A stretch of 64,000 nucleotides of DNA from Candidatus Anammoxibacter sp. (GCA_021777055.1 JAIQZO010000056.1:101759-165758), one strand, 5' to 3'. Numbered from the stretch's first letter, positions 8,936-18,964 are shown. A program made the numbers and translations. Notes: generated from the sequence alone by a model not told the origin.

Positions 8936-9337
8936 TTGAAACTGTTTTTTATTTTCTTAAGGTGGCAATTCTGGGTATTGCTAATTCTATCCGCATTTTT
9001 CAGTTTAAAATCAAATCCTGGAGAAGTATTTGAATCCATATGGGACAAATTACTCCATTTTACCTGTTATTTGATCCTTTATTTATCACTAAACATTTCA
9101 ATAAAACCAAATAAACATCTATTTACAAAAGGATTATTTTTATTAACTTATTCGGTAGGTATAGAAATTGGGCAGCACTATATGCCAAACAGATTCTTTT
9201 CTCTTAATGATATCCTTGCTAACACCATTGGCATAATATCGGGGATAATTTTATCCATTACGATACTGAAATATTTACAAATCCATTTGTATTTAAATAA
9301 GCTTCAAGACAATGAATCAAGGACAATAAAAAGATAA
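8936..9337 (+). CDS. VanZ-like small membrane protein
   Basis: 133 residues with about four hydrophobic segments. VanZ-family marks are DKLLHFTCYLILYLSL and IEIGQHYMPNRFFSLNDILANTIG. The start is TTG (8936-8938); a GAGG stretch lies about 15 nt upstream. The cellular role of the family outside vancomycin/teicoplanin resistance is poorly known, so no resistance function is inferred. Confidence 0.8.
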   Translation: MKLFFIFLRWQFWVLLILSAFFSLKSNPGEVFESIWDKLLHFTCYLILYLSLNISIKPNKHLFTKGLFLLTYSVGIEIGQHYMPNRFFSLNDILANTIGIISGIILSITILKYLQIHLYLNKLQDNESRTIKR

Positions 9338-9602
9338 TACCTCCTATAAGAGGGATATTCCTCGCATGAAAAATAGCTCACCCACAAAATATCCTCATCC
9401 ATTGGAACCGCTATAATTAACTTGCACTGTAAATTCCTGGCATTAAACAGATAAATATAACTTACATATTTAGTGTAAGTTATTTTGCTCACTTAGTAAG
9501 ACGAAAAAACATTATTTCCATATCGCCATTTCTGGTAAAATTAATACACAATTTGCTGTAAATGACAGCACAATTTTTTTTAAATCAATGGGAGCATTTT
9601 TG

Positions 9603-10169
9603 ATGAAAAGCAGACTATTAGTAATTGGCAGCATACTATTAATCTTTGTTATGGTCAGCAATGAGAGATCATACGGCGGAGCGATGAGTGACATTAACTG
9701 GATAAGAACGTATGATGAAGGATTAAAAAAGGCAAGCGAAACAGATAAATACCTGTTTGTTCTGATCACAGCACCATCATGGTGCCATTTTTGTAAAATT
9801 TTCGAAAAAAAAGTACTTGAGAATAGGGAGGTACAAGATATCCTAAACAGCAATTATATCCCGTTGTTAGTTCTTGATAGGTCTAATGGTGTGCGCAATC
9901 CTGATCTGGAACGATTTGTATTTCCAGGATTTCCAAGCGTTTTCATTTATAACAAATCAGGCAATAAAGTGAAAAATATTTCTACGCCAAATGTCGATAA
10001 GATGATAGGTGTTTTAAAAGAGTACGCGTCTGGTAAGAAAAAAGAAAATGAAGAAAGTACCACAAATAAACGTATAGGAAATGCGAAGGTGATTCATAAT
10101 GGAAAAGGACTTACCACAACAGACGAAGAGGCCCTTGATAGTTTTATGAATGAATGGGTTAAAAAATGA
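9603..10169 (+). CDS. Exported thioredoxin-fold protein
   Basis: 188 residues from this start. The GGGAG at 9590-9594 fits the ATG at 9603 better than the ATG at 9588, and this start also gives a clean signal peptide (MKSRLLVIGSILLIFVMV). The thioredoxin fold has the redox motif WCHFC and the cis-proline segment FPGFPSVFIY, placing it with thioredoxin_7/DUF255-like proteins. It probably acts outside the cytoplasm in thiol-disulfide exchange. The last ~45 residues are polar and unmatched. Confidence 0.85.
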   Translation: MKSRLLVIGSILLIFVMVSNERSYGGAMSDINWIRTYDEGLKKASETDKYLFVLITAPSWCHFCKIFEKKVLENREVQDILNSNYIPLLVLDRSNGVRNPDLERFVFPGFPSVFIYNKSGNKVKNISTPNVDKMIGVLKEYASGKKKENEESTTNKRIGNAKVIHNGKGLTTTDEEALDSFMNEWVKK

Positions 10170-10253
10170 TAAAACCTGCTTACTTTAACTATAGTACCAT
10201 GCATGTAATAAATTATGCATGAAACACTCATCTTCACATTATCTTTGCCCGAA

Positions 10254-10327
10254 TTTCAATCGCCAAATCCTCAACGCGGCGACGGCAGTGCTTCTGGTTT
10301 GGCTCAATCAATTTGAACAAATCTAAC
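10254..10327 (+). repeat. Dispersed palindromic repeat, copy B
   Basis: It contains CGCCAAATCCTCAACGCGGC, then GCTTCTGGTTTGG, CTCAATCAATTTGAAC and AAATCTAAC. The reverse complement of 19590-19661 shows nearly the same order (CTCCAAATCCTCAACGCAGC, GCTTCCGGTTTGG, TTCAAT). The element lies just upstream of the AsmA/YdbH-like gene. Confidence 0.65.
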
Positions 10328-10379
10328 GCTAATTCGAACATTATATGCAGAATTTATTACATGCAAGTTCTTAAGTAAA

Positions 10380-13300
10380 ATGGGCAAAAAGAAGAGAAAA
10401 ATTATTTTAATATGCGGAGCTGTATTAATTGTTTTTGCACTATTTATTGCTGCGTTTGAATATATAATTAACCATGGCAAATTAACTCCGTTTATTGAAC
10501 AAAAAATAAAAGAGCAGACCGGGTATGAAATAAAGATCGGAACTATATTTTTTGATTTATTATCGGGATTTACCCTAGGCGATACAAGCTGCATTATTGA
10601 TCCGGGCTTAAGTGTAGAGGTTAAATCATTAAAAGTCCGCTTTAAAATAACAGAGATCGCAAAGGGACGTATACGAGAGATAAAGATAACAAACCCGAAT
10701 ATCCAACTAAACATTGACAAAAGCACAATGTTTACCAACAATAGTTTAGTACCTTTACAAGAAGATGAACATACTCATGATATTCAAAGCCTTTTCCCCG
10801 CAACGTTACAAATCGACGACTTCCAGATAAATAACATTGCACTTCAATTAGAAACAGAACATGAAAAAGCCTCATTAACTGGAATTAATACACGATTTCA
10901 GAATGTTCAAGCGAAAGACCCCATTAAAATAGAGATAAATGGAGACGTATCATATACCAACAACAGCAATACACCGATCCAGGGGAGATTAAATGTTGAA
11001 TCTGAGTTTAATTTAGTAGATGAAAAAGTCTTAATATCTCAAGATTCAAGTTTTACTTTATCAAACATGGGCACATTTTCCTTTAACGGAAACATTAACT
11101 CATTAACATCTGAAAATGGCCCTGAATTAGACCTTGAACTCAATGCCGATGGTTTTATTTTGGATAAAATAGTAGAACTTCTTATTAATATAAATGCTGC
11201 AGACCTAAACGATTTAACACTTAAAGGAGAATCTCATATTTCCATGTTGCTAACAGGAAATATGAAACAGTTGTATTTAGGCGCAGATATAAATACATCA
11301 AAGCTAAAGGTAACATATGATTACATTGATTGCTATTTTGATTCCCTATATTTACCATTTAATGCAGATATTGATCTTTTAGCCCCCGAATTAAAGATCA
11401 TAGCAGAAAGTAATGAAGCTATGATAAAAAATAGCCGGATCTTGATAGACGGTGAACAGATCGCGGATTTAAATAATCTTCCTTTCTCTCTCTCATTAGA
11501 TTATCCGGAACGGGCTAATGTAAGTATGGATTATATTGACGGCAATATTCTCGTTAATAAAAAGTCTTTCCCTCTTAAAGAAACAATTTCCATGATAAAA
11601 ATAGAAACAGGACTTCAAAATCTAGCGAAAATGCCTTTTGATTTTTTTTGTTACACATCATTTTCAGACCCTATAAACTGTACCGGCTTTTATAATTATA
11701 ATACTGATGTTATCAATAATATCAAATTCACGATGAATCATATAAGGGGTAAAGATCTGTCAGAAATAGCCATACCGCTAATGGACGAGCAGTATAAAGA
11801 GTGGTCATTTGGGGGTGATATTTTATTCAACGCAGCTATAGATTCATTTAATAGCAGTGAGCAGGTGAACGTAAATATTGAAACGGATATAGATATTACA
11901 AATGTAGAGTTTTCATCTCCCGATTATGACTATTTCGGGGAAGGGATCAACGGCAAATACAATTGTAAGGTATCATCAGATAGCGATTTCAATCTTATTT
12001 CCTTTAAAACCCATGGAGAATTTGAACCATTTTTAATAGGTCTGGAAGCATTTACAACAGATATGGACAACAGAAAAACATCAGTCTCTTTTGATGGTAT
12101 TATTGATATAAAGAACGATACCATATCTAATATGAATTCCATACTCTATTGGAAAGATATGGGTTCTTTTGCCATAAAAGGAGGTATTAAAGATCTAAGC
12201 ACAAATCCTGATATGTCTCTAAATGTAAAGATGTCAGAGTTGTCAAACTCAGACATCTTTGAAACCTTTATAAAAGACTCTGTGGAATATACTTCGCCAG
12301 AACTTTTTAACACAACAATTACCGGCAAATCAAATGCTGAATTTTTTGTTTCAGGCACAAATGAGACCATGGAGATCAAAGGAGGCTTCCGTATCAATGA
12401 TTGTGATGTACAATATGGTAATACTATAGTCAAAGGTTTTAACATGGAGTTTCCGGTCTCAATTACCTATCCAACAAACAAACAACAGGAAAATCATCAC
12501 TCCAGGAGTAATTTAAAAGATGGTATTATCCAGATAAAAGAAACTGCTTATGATTTTATAGTACTCAATGATTTAAATATGGATACTAAATTGGAAAACA
12601 ACTCGTTTTCATTAAAAAAACCACTGGTAATACCAATTTTTGGAGGATCATTCAACATAAACAAACTTTTTGTCCAGGATGTACTCAATTACGAAAAAAA
12701 CAGCATATTCTCATTTCAATTAAATAATATAGACTTAAAGAAAGTAAGTGAAGCAGCAGGTATAACCCCGTTTGAAGGAAATGTGGAAACATCAGAAATC
12801 ACGTTTAAACAAGAAGGGGACAATCTGTTTTCAGACGGTGAAGTAAGGTTCTCGTTCTTCGATGGTGAAATAGTTATAAACGACTTAATGGTTACTGACA
12901 TTATGACACCCCTTATGGGTATAGGGTTTTCGGCAGAAGTGCACCATTTGAACCTGGGAAAGATGTCGTCTACGTTCAAGGAATGGGGGTCAGTAGAAGG
13001 TATACTGGATGGAAAGATTAATAATTTTAAATTTGTAGCCGGAGAACCTTCAAGTTTTGATATAGAGTTAAAAACAAAAAAAACCTCTGGTATCAAACAG
13101 GTCATAAGCGCGAATATATTAAAAAGTTTTGTACCAGGGGTTGGAGGTGTGTTGGACAACCTGGGTTTTACCCGCTATAATTATAAAGTCATTGGGTTTA
13201 ATGCAAAACTGGAGAATGATTATATAATATTCAGCGGTGCAATAAAAGATGATGGAAAAGAGTTTTTTATGAAAGGTGCAGGGCTAAAAAAAATAGATAT

Positions 13301-13409
13301 AGTCTTCAGTAATGTTGACAAAAAAATAGAGTTTTCGCGGTTCATGAAATCTTTTGAATCCATGATGAGTACAGATTTTGATGAAACCAGCACAGAAATT
13401 GGACCATAA
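10380..13409 (+). CDS. AsmA/YdbH-like intermembrane protein
   Basis: 1009 residues. One N-terminal membrane anchor (IILICGAVLIVFALFIAAFEYI) is followed by an AsmA-type start (IKEQTGYEIKIGTIFFDLLSGFTL, LKVRFKITEIAKGRIREIKI). A long beta-rich body and a C-terminal AsmA/YdbH-like part (FNAKLENDYIIFSGAIKDDGKEFFMKGAG) complete it. Such proteins form hydrophobic bridges from the inner to the outer membrane for phospholipid transport. The next gene encodes a DUF1318 lipoprotein, as in the ydbH-ynbE-ydbL system of enterobacteria, which supports a YdbH-like rather than a generic AsmA role. ATG start, with no strong ribosome-binding site. Confidence 0.8.
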   Translation: MGKKKRKIILICGAVLIVFALFIAAFEYIINHGKLTPFIEQKIKEQTGYEIKIGTIFFDLLSGFTLGDTSCIIDPGLSVEVKSLKVRFKITEIAKGRIREIKITNPNIQLNIDKSTMFTNNSLVPLQEDEHTHDIQSLFPATLQIDDFQINNIALQLETEHEKASLTGINTRFQNVQAKDPIKIEINGDVSYTNNSNTPIQGRLNVESEFNLVDEKVLISQDSSFTLSNMGTFSFNGNINSLTSENGPELDLELNADGFILDKIVELLININAADLNDLTLKGESHISMLLTGNMKQLYLGADINTSKLKVTYDYIDCYFDSLYLPFNADIDLLAPELKIIAESNEAMIKNSRILIDGEQIADLNNLPFSLSLDYPERANVSMDYIDGNILVNKKSFPLKETISMIKIETGLQNLAKMPFDFFCYTSFSDPINCTGFYNYNTDVINNIKFTMNHIRGKDLSEIAIPLMDEQYKEWSFGGDILFNAAIDSFNSSEQVNVNIETDIDITNVEFSSPDYDYFGEGINGKYNCKVSSDSDFNLISFKTHGEFEPFLIGLEAFTTDMDNRKTSVSFDGIIDIKNDTISNMNSILYWKDMGSFAIKGGIKDLSTNPDMSLNVKMSELSNSDIFETFIKDSVEYTSPELFNTTITGKSNAEFFVSGTNETMEIKGGFRINDCDVQYGNTIVKGFNMEFPVSITYPTNKQQENHHSRSNLKDGIIQIKETAYDFIVLNDLNMDTKLENNSFSLKKPLVIPIFGGSFNINKLFVQDVLNYEKNSIFSFQLNNIDLKKVSEAAGITPFEGNVETSEITFKQEGDNLFSDGEVRFSFFDGEIVINDLMVTDIMTPLMGIGFSAEVHHLNLGKMSSTFKEWGSVEGILDGKINNFKFVAGEPSSFDIELKTKKTSGIKQVISANILKSFVPGVGGVLDNLGFTRYNYKVIGFNAKLENDYIIFSGAIKDDGKEFFMKGAGLKKIDIVFSNVDKKIEFSRFMKSFESMMSTDFDETSTEIGP

Positions 13410-13573
13410 CTAAAATCAAAATATAGAATTTAGGAAACAGGATTCAGTATAAAATATAACCGTGTAAAATACTTTATCATATAAAACATTTTTTTATAAA
13501 CTAATACGATAGACAACAGATAATCTTAATTTATATATCCAATTTAACATATTTAAGACCTTGAGGACAAAAA

Positions 13574-14191
13574 ATGAGAGACTATTTTCGTAAGCATGCC
13601 GTATTATCAATATTTGGATTATTTATCGCCGGTTGTGCGGTAATTACTGTAAATATATATTTCCCAACTGAAGCGGTCCAAAAAGCCGCTGAAGAGATAT
13701 TAAATGAGATAGAAGGTGATGAAGAGGCGGTACCCAGTAACCCAATTGACAGTTTAGCACCACAAAGCTCTCTATTACCATCCATTCGGACGTTTGTTTT
13801 AGGAAACCAAATTGCATATGCAGGCAACAACGATATAGACATCAACTTAACCACACCTGCAATTCGTAAAGTCATTGCTTTAATGAAATCAAGAAACCCT
13901 AAAATTGACGCCTTCAAGGAAAAAGGAGTAATAGGGGAAACATTCAATGGAAAACTTGAAATAAGAGATTATAATGGTTTAGGTGGCAGCGAAATTAGAA
14001 CAGTAAAACAGTTGGTTTCGGCAGAAAACAGTGACCGAGACTTATTGTATAAAGGACTTGCAGATGCAAATAATATTTCCGCAGCAGATATCAACCGTAT
14101 AGAAGATGTTTTCGGAAGCACGCATAAACGTAGGCTAAAAAGTGGCGAATGGTATAAAGAAAAAAACGGGGAATGGGAAAAGAAAAACTAA
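13574..14191 (+). CDS. DUF1318 (YdbL-like) lipoprotein
   Basis: 205 residues. The lipobox FIAGC lies near residue 20, followed by AVITVNIYFPTEAVQKAAEEIL, a segment like the short lipoprotein YnbE. The C-terminal half matches DUF1318/YdbL: IRKVIALMKSRNPKIDAFKEKGVIGE, LYKGLADANNISAADINRIEDVFG and the ending GEWYKEKNGEW. YdbL is thought to assist a YdbH-YnbE intermembrane bridge. Here YnbE-like and YdbL-like parts may be one protein. It follows the AsmA-like gene by 164 bp. A GAGG precedes the ATG. Confidence 0.78.
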   Translation: MRDYFRKHAVLSIFGLFIAGCAVITVNIYFPTEAVQKAAEEILNEIEGDEEAVPSNPIDSLAPQSSLLPSIRTFVLGNQIAYAGNNDIDINLTTPAIRKVIALMKSRNPKIDAFKEKGVIGETFNGKLEIRDYNGLGGSEIRTVKQLVSAENSDRDLLYKGLADANNISAADINRIEDVFGSTHKRRLKSGEWYKEKNGEWEKKN

Positions 14192-14257
14192 AATTTGTAC
14201 AAAGGCGAAAAACATCTTAAGTATTTAATGAAAATTCCACACTCAAAGGGGAAATAA

Positions 14258-14299
14258 ATGAGATACAAGGTAAAGAGACAGGGAGGATCTTTCAGGTGA
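14258..14299 (+). CDS. Possible 13-residue leader peptide
   Basis: An ATG at 14258 opens a 13-codon frame (MRYKVKRQGGSFR) whose TGA (14297-14299) overlaps the GTG start of the next gene (14296-14298). AGGGG lies upstream. The overlap could couple translation of the zinc-finger protein to this leader. Evidence is only positional. Confidence 0.3.
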   Translation: MRYKVKRQGGSFR

Positions 14300-14664
14300 A
14301 TAAAAAAACAGACAATGAAATTGACCAAAAGTTTCTAAAAAAAATAGAGAAGCAGCTTTTAAAAAAATATGACGAGATAAAGAAAGTTGGGGAGGCCTAT
14401 CAAGATCAACTAGACGAAAAATTGCCGGAAGATTCAAAGGAGGCCTTAAATCTAAAACAAGCCCAAGATTTAGCTGAATCAATAGAAGGTATGGAACAAA
14501 ATGAGCTAGCGTTAATAGTACAAGCATTAAAACGCATTACAGATGGAACATTTGGCGTTTGCCTGGATTGCGGACAATCAATTCCCGTTGAGCGTATAAA
14601 GGCAATACCATATGCTGAAAATTGTGTTAAATGTAAAGCAAAGAAGGAGGAGGAAGAGGAATAG
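14296..14664 (+). CDS. DksA/TraR-family zinc-finger protein
   Basis: 122 residues. A charged N-terminal coiled coil is followed by the four-cysteine finger CLDCGQSIPVERIKAIPYAENCVKC, as in DksA/TraR C4 proteins, and ends in a glutamate tail. Family members bind the RNA polymerase secondary channel and modulate initiation, often with ppGpp. The start is GTG, with GGGAGG at 14281-14286. The coiled-coil tip lacks an obvious DxxDxA motif, so DksA itself is uncertain. Confidence 0.88.
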   Translation: MNKKTDNEIDQKFLKKIEKQLLKKYDEIKKVGEAYQDQLDEKLPEDSKEALNLKQAQDLAESIEGMEQNELALIVQALKRITDGTFGVCLDCGQSIPVERIKAIPYAENCVKCKAKKEEEEE

Positions 14665-14704
14665 CGGTGATCACTTTAATTGGTATTATAAAGAAGTTTC
14701 AGTA

Positions 14705-14855
14705 ACACACCCCTAAATCCCCTCTTATTAGAGGGGACTTATAAGTTAAAAAATACATGTAGTGTAATTTGGTGTGAAGACTTATAAATTAAAAAACGGG
14801 CAGATGTATAATCCCCTCTAGAAAGAGGGATGTCTGCGTAGCAGACGGGGTGTGT
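14705..14855. repeat. 151-bp element with 9-bp terminal inverted repeats
   Basis: ACACACCCC (14705-14713) and GGGGTGTGT (14847-14855) are perfect inverted ends. Inside are hairpins CCCCTCTTATTAGAGGGG and GTCTGCGTAGCAGAC. It resembles two inverted copies of a common intergenic repeat. No coding capacity or clear target duplication is seen. Confidence 0.6.
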
Positions 14856-14923
14856 AATCTACACAGAACAGATCTTTCTATTTCCTGTTTTCAACGTTTG
14901 ACCCTGGATTCTATTATATAGAT

Positions 14924-15577
14924 CTATTTTTTTGTAATAGTTATCATTGCAACCGGATTACGCCAATCATGCTGTGCTGAGATTAAGTCACCTACACCAT
15001 GGATACCGTTATTAATTATTATGACTCCATCTTCCTCTGCCCCTCCAGATGTACTTGCTCCCGCACAAAAAGGTCCTGGTACAAATGCACAATCCTCGTT
15101 ATTCTCTTCTGTCCCAGACTCATAAGCAGGAGCAATAGCAGTTCTACGTGACATTTTTCGTGATATGGTTATTCCTTTAATACCAAAAAATGAATCATTA
15201 GTATTAACCAGCATACCAGCCACTGATATATTTTTGAAATTTCTATTTACATCAATTGACATCGTAATGGAACCACCTGGCGGTACGGGCCCTGATGCAG
15301 CCATAACCTGGTTAACATTTGCATTTCCTTCTATTTCTGATAACATACCGCTTGGATCACCGTCTTCTGCCATTAATTCTAGTCCCGCGCTTGCTTGTGT
15401 ACCCGCAGTAAAAAGCTCAAACCCTTCATTATGCGACACAAGTACTGGAGGACTAAACGGTTGCTCTTTCGTTAAATTTGTAATAGTGACATCCACTTCT
15501 TCTGTAAAGGCAACCCTGCTTCCAAGACCAGTTAACAAAACCAAAACCATTGAAATTGATATTAAATATTTTTTCAT
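14924..15577 (-). CDS. Exported spondin-N-like protein
   Basis: 217 residues with a signal peptide (MKKYLISISMVLVLLTGLGSRVAFT). The body resembles bacterial spondin-domain proteins: VTITNLTKEQPFSPPVLVSHN, FTAGTQASAGLELMAEDGDPSGM, VPPGGSITMSID, MLVNTNDSFFGI and ending HDWRNPVAMITITK. It is probably periplasmic or at the cell surface. A ribosome-binding site (GGAGAAATTTT) precedes the ATG. It is flanked by repeat-rich spacers and is a stand-alone gene. Confidence 0.8.
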   Translation of the reverse strand: MKKYLISISMVLVLLTGLGSRVAFTEEVDVTITNLTKEQPFSPPVLVSHNEGFELFTAGTQASAGLELMAEDGDPSGMLSEIEGNANVNQVMAASGPVPPGGSITMSIDVNRNFKNISVAGMLVNTNDSFFGIKGITISRKMSRRTAIAPAYESGTEENNEDCAFVPGPFCAGASTSGGAEEDGVIIINNGIHGVGDLISAQHDWRNPVAMITITKK

Positions 15578-16734
15578 AAAATTTCTCCTATTGTTTGAGT
15601 TATAAAAATTAAGATAACATATAGTTTATTTTGTAAGACACCTCCCTTTTATAAGAACCTTCTCCGGTTTGTAAAGACAAACTCATTTATCAACTTAACA
15701 TACATAGTGCGGCGAATCCGCAACCAAAATACTAGGTGCTGGATACTGGATTCTAGATACTGGTAAATAGTTACATTTCTAGTTTGCTGGTCAAGATGCA
15801 ACATGAAAAAAAGAGGATTTAGATTTAAAATATAATATTTTAAGCCGGTTGAATAAATTATCAAGCATCTAGTATCAAGTAACCAGTAACTATACTCTTA
15901 CAAATAACTTAACAATGCAGAGTAAAGATTTCTTTCTAAAAAAACAAGTTTTTACAGGATAATAGTATAATTAACCTCATTACAATTTTTTAAGAAGGTA
16001 TAAAGATAATATCAAGAAAATGTCACAAAATGATCACAAAAAACTTTTTTTATGGTAATAGGGAAATTGCAAAAGCTAACAATTAGACTGTGTTGTCCGG
16101 TTAGCTATTTGCTTCGGGTGCAATACAAAAAAGTGAGATTATGCAACTATAACCATTATTGCGTAGATAAACACCAATTATGAATATAGAACATGAAATG
16201 TAGAAGTACAAAGTTTATTGGCTGATTTAACTCGTAACAAGGCTAAAGCATTGTTACGCACTGTTCCTAGAGGCTCAGCCTCTCCTTATTTAATGGAACA
16301 AACAATTTCACGTCCATCAACTAGTACTCTGTCATCGTTCTAATGCCGGGTGCAATTTTTCAAGTCTTATCCGCTATAGCTACTCCAGTGAATAGACTGA
16401 AGGCTGATGGCTGAAGGCTGAAGGTAAAAGCATAAAGCCTTTTAAGGGAACTGGCTAAGGGCAAAAATCAAAAGCTACAGCCTTTTGCATTTAAGCTTTA
16501 CCTATAGCCTTCAGCCTATCCACCTGCGTAATTACTACCGGTTAACAAAAAGAGTGAAGATCGAATGGCTATCGCCAATATAACATAGGCGCAGTATTAG
16601 TTTCAGAGTCAAAAAGATATTAACTTTAGGTACTTGCAGGAATTTTGGCAATTTCTCACGCAATGATATGTGGGAATGTTCATAAATATGAAACATTTTT
16701 ACACTGTAAAAAGCTAACCTGACAATGCAGACAA
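15578..16734. other. Repeat-rich spacer (1157 bp), no gene seen
   Basis: It holds GATACTGGATTCTAGATACTGG-like direct and inverted motifs (around 15735-15760 and 15865-15890), the palindrome AGAGGCT-C-AGCCTCT (16269-16283), and GCTGAAGGCTGAAGG near 16400. Near 16505 is a GCCTTCAGCCTATCCACCTG motif that recurs near 51220. No reading frame has a ribosome-binding site plus recognisable protein features. Confidence 0.55.
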
Positions 16735-18216
16735 TTAGTATGATATAGATGGCTTGAAAATCGGTAAATAGAAGAAGAAAATCGACCCAATGTTTAACTT
16801 ACTTATTAGGTCAACATGACTTCCATGAAGCTCTACAATTCGTTTAGTAATAGCAAGACCAAGACCAGATCCGGTATCTTTCTGTTTAGTTCGGTAAAAA
16901 CGATCAAAGATAAACGGTATATCCTCCTGACGAATACCACATCCATTATCCTCTATCTGAATATATACACTATCTTTCCTTTCAATAAGAACCAGTTTGA
17001 TTTTACCACCCTCGTTAGTACATCTTAGGGCATTATCTAAAATGTTCTGAATGGCTCTTTCGATAAGTCCTATGTCTGCAGCGACAAACGGAAGATTTTC
17101 AGGTATTTTTGTTTGTAATGTAATCTTTTTCTTCTCTACTTGTAATTGAAATTTTTGCAAAATATCATGTGCTAATTCTCCAAGATGAAAAGGTTCTATA
17201 TTAACTTCTATATCATTTGAGTCTAGTTTGGCAAGCTCAAACAACTCCGAAATCAAGTTTTCAAGACGTTTTGAATGATTCAATGCAATTTTAAGATATG
17301 TTAACTGTTCGGGGGGAATTGTTTTTTCACCTTTTAATTGTAAGGTTTCAAGATAACCTTGCATGGATGTAAGTGGCGTACGAAGATCATGGGAAACGTT
17401 GCTTATAAGTTCACGACGTTGTATGTCAGACTGCTGAATTTTGTCTATCTGTTCAATCATACGAGAAGACATTTCACAAAATACCACTTCCAAGCGATCT
17501 ATTTCATCACCCTTGTCTTTATGAATCGGAAAAAGAGATGAAATTGGTTGAAGAAAATTACCCTGTTTAAATGATTCCATCGCAAAGCTTAATTTCCGAA
17601 GTCTCCTAGTTAGATATCTGAATAGAAGAAGTCCGGCAACAAAAACAAAAATCAGTCCGGCAATCGCAATTCCAGTGCTTAAACGAAGAACATAGTTCTT
17701 TTTTAATATCTGAGCAATATTATCATACTCTTCACTGCCAAGAATTATATAAAGATAACCTTCTAATAATAGACCATCGGCAGGTATAGGGGAGGCAGAG
17801 AAAACCTTCTGTAAGTTCAGGTTACGAGGATCATCTCCAAGAATTGGTAAATTATCGGTTTTTTTATGAAAATTTTTTATTGGGTTTAGTGAAACTGTTT
17901 TCCTTTTTACTTTTCCAGGGGGAGCAGAATATGCAAGTATTTCTCCCTCCGGATTAAGTAGATAAACTTCAATATTTTTATTAATTTTCATAAGCATATC
18001 AAAGCTTTCCTTTAATGCTTTCTTATTGATCTTACTATCTTTAATAAAGGTCATTTTAGATACAAGGTAAGCGGCAAGATCATAATTAAGTCTCTGTGCC
18101 CCTTCCTGTATATAAAGGCGAGTAGTAAATAGTGTAAGAAAAATATACAATAAACCTATAACAATAAACAGGCCAGCTAAAACTAAAACTATTTTTCCAT
18201 ATAGGGTTTTAAACAA
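16735..18216 (-). CDS. Membrane sensor histidine kinase
   Basis: 493 residues from TTG at 18214-18216, chosen because AGGAGA lies 6 nt upstream and the start follows the regulator stop codon by one base. Domain order: membrane helix (IVLVLAGLFIVIGLLYIFLTLF), extracytoplasmic sensor, second helix (IAIAGLIFVFVAGLLLF), HAMP, HisKA with NVSHDLRTPLTSMQGY (phospho-His), N-box IQNILDNALRC, G1 IEDNGCGI and G2 GSGLGLAITKRI. It would phosphorylate the OmpR-type regulator encoded just upstream. The input signal is unknown. Confidence 0.93.
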   Translation of the reverse strand: MFKTLYGKIVLVLAGLFIVIGLLYIFLTLFTTRLYIQEGAQRLNYDLAAYLVSKMTFIKDSKINKKALKESFDMLMKINKNIEVYLLNPEGEILAYSAPPGKVKRKTVSLNPIKNFHKKTDNLPILGDDPRNLNLQKVFSASPIPADGLLLEGYLYIILGSEEYDNIAQILKKNYVLRLSTGIAIAGLIFVFVAGLLLFRYLTRRLRKLSFAMESFKQGNFLQPISSLFPIHKDKGDEIDRLEVVFCEMSSRMIEQIDKIQQSDIQRRELISNVSHDLRTPLTSMQGYLETLQLKGEKTIPPEQLTYLKIALNHSKRLENLISELFELAKLDSNDIEVNIEPFHLGELAHDILQKFQLQVEKKKITLQTKIPENLPFVAADIGLIERAIQNILDNALRCTNEGGKIKLVLIERKDSVYIQIEDNGCGIRQEDIPFIFDRFYRTKQKDTGSGLGLAITKRIVELHGSHVDLISKLNIGSIFFFYLPIFKPSISY

Positions 18217-18217
18217 G

Positions 18218-18964
18218 TTAAGTCTCCTGCCAACTATCTGTAAATTTATATCCAATACCCCACACGGTAAGTATATAATGCGGATGCGTGGGATCAGATT
18301 CAATTTTTGCCCTTAATCTATTTATGTGTGAATTAACTGTATGTTCATATCCCTCGAAACCATAGCCCCATACGGTGTTTAGTAATTGAGTACGAGTATA
18401 AACTTTACCTGGGTGTGTTACAAAAATGTGGAGAAGATCAAACTCTTTTGCCGTTAAATAAACTAAGTTCTCTTTTAATGTTACTTTTCTTTTCTCTATA
18501 TCAATAACAAGAGCTCCAAATTTAATCTCTTCGACTCTCTTACCAGATGATGATAAAGAGTTGTTAAATGCTTCTACCCTGCGAAAAATAGCTTTAACAC
18601 GCGCCAATAACTCCTTAATACTAAACGGTTTTGTTATGTAATCATCCGCACCTATTTCCAAACCAACCACTCTGTCAATTTCAGATGATTTACACGTTAA
18701 CATTAAAATAGGAGTATACACAGATGCGGAACGAATACTTTTACAAATTTCCAATCCATCTATCTTTGGAAGCATTAAATCAAGAATAACCAGATTAAAT
18801 TTATTCGATATGGCTAGCTCAAGTCCACTCTCTCCGTCATAAACAAGTTTTACCTCATAACCCATATCTTCTAAGTTGATTGCCAACAAGTTTGTTATGT
18901 CCTTATCGTCATCAATAATTAGGATCTTATTTTTTACACAAGGCTTTTCCTGTTTCATATTCAT
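18218..18964 (-). CDS. OmpR/PhoB-family response regulator
   Basis: 248 residues from the ATG at 18962-18964, preceded by GAGAG. The receiver has the acid pocket IIDDDKD, phospho-acceptor LVILDLMLPKIDG, the switch threonine region MLTCKSS and the KPF lysine (DDYITKPFSIKE). A winged-helix DNA-binding domain follows (LTAKEFDLLHIFVTHPGKVYTR, VNSHINRLRAKI). It is cotranscribed with the kinase. An upstream ATG at 19012 would add 16 residues but lacks a better ribosome-binding site. Confidence 0.94.
   Translation of the reverse strand: MNMKQEKPCVKNKILIIDDDKDITNLLAINLEDMGYEVKLVYDGESGLELAISNKFNLVILDLMLPKIDGLEICKSIRSASVYTPILMLTCKSSEIDRVVGLEIGADDYITKPFSIKELLARVKAIFRRVEAFNNSLSSSGKRVEEIKFGALVIDIEKRKVTLKENLVYLTAKEFDLLHIFVTHPGKVYTRTQLLNTVWGYGFEGYEHTVNSHINRLRAKIESDPTHPHYILTVWGIGYKFTDSWQET

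Noticed and set aside
8936..9337. Glycopeptide-resistance gene (VanZ)
   Set aside because: Only the general VanZ fold is matched; no other van genes are near, and most VanZ-like proteins are unrelated to resistance.
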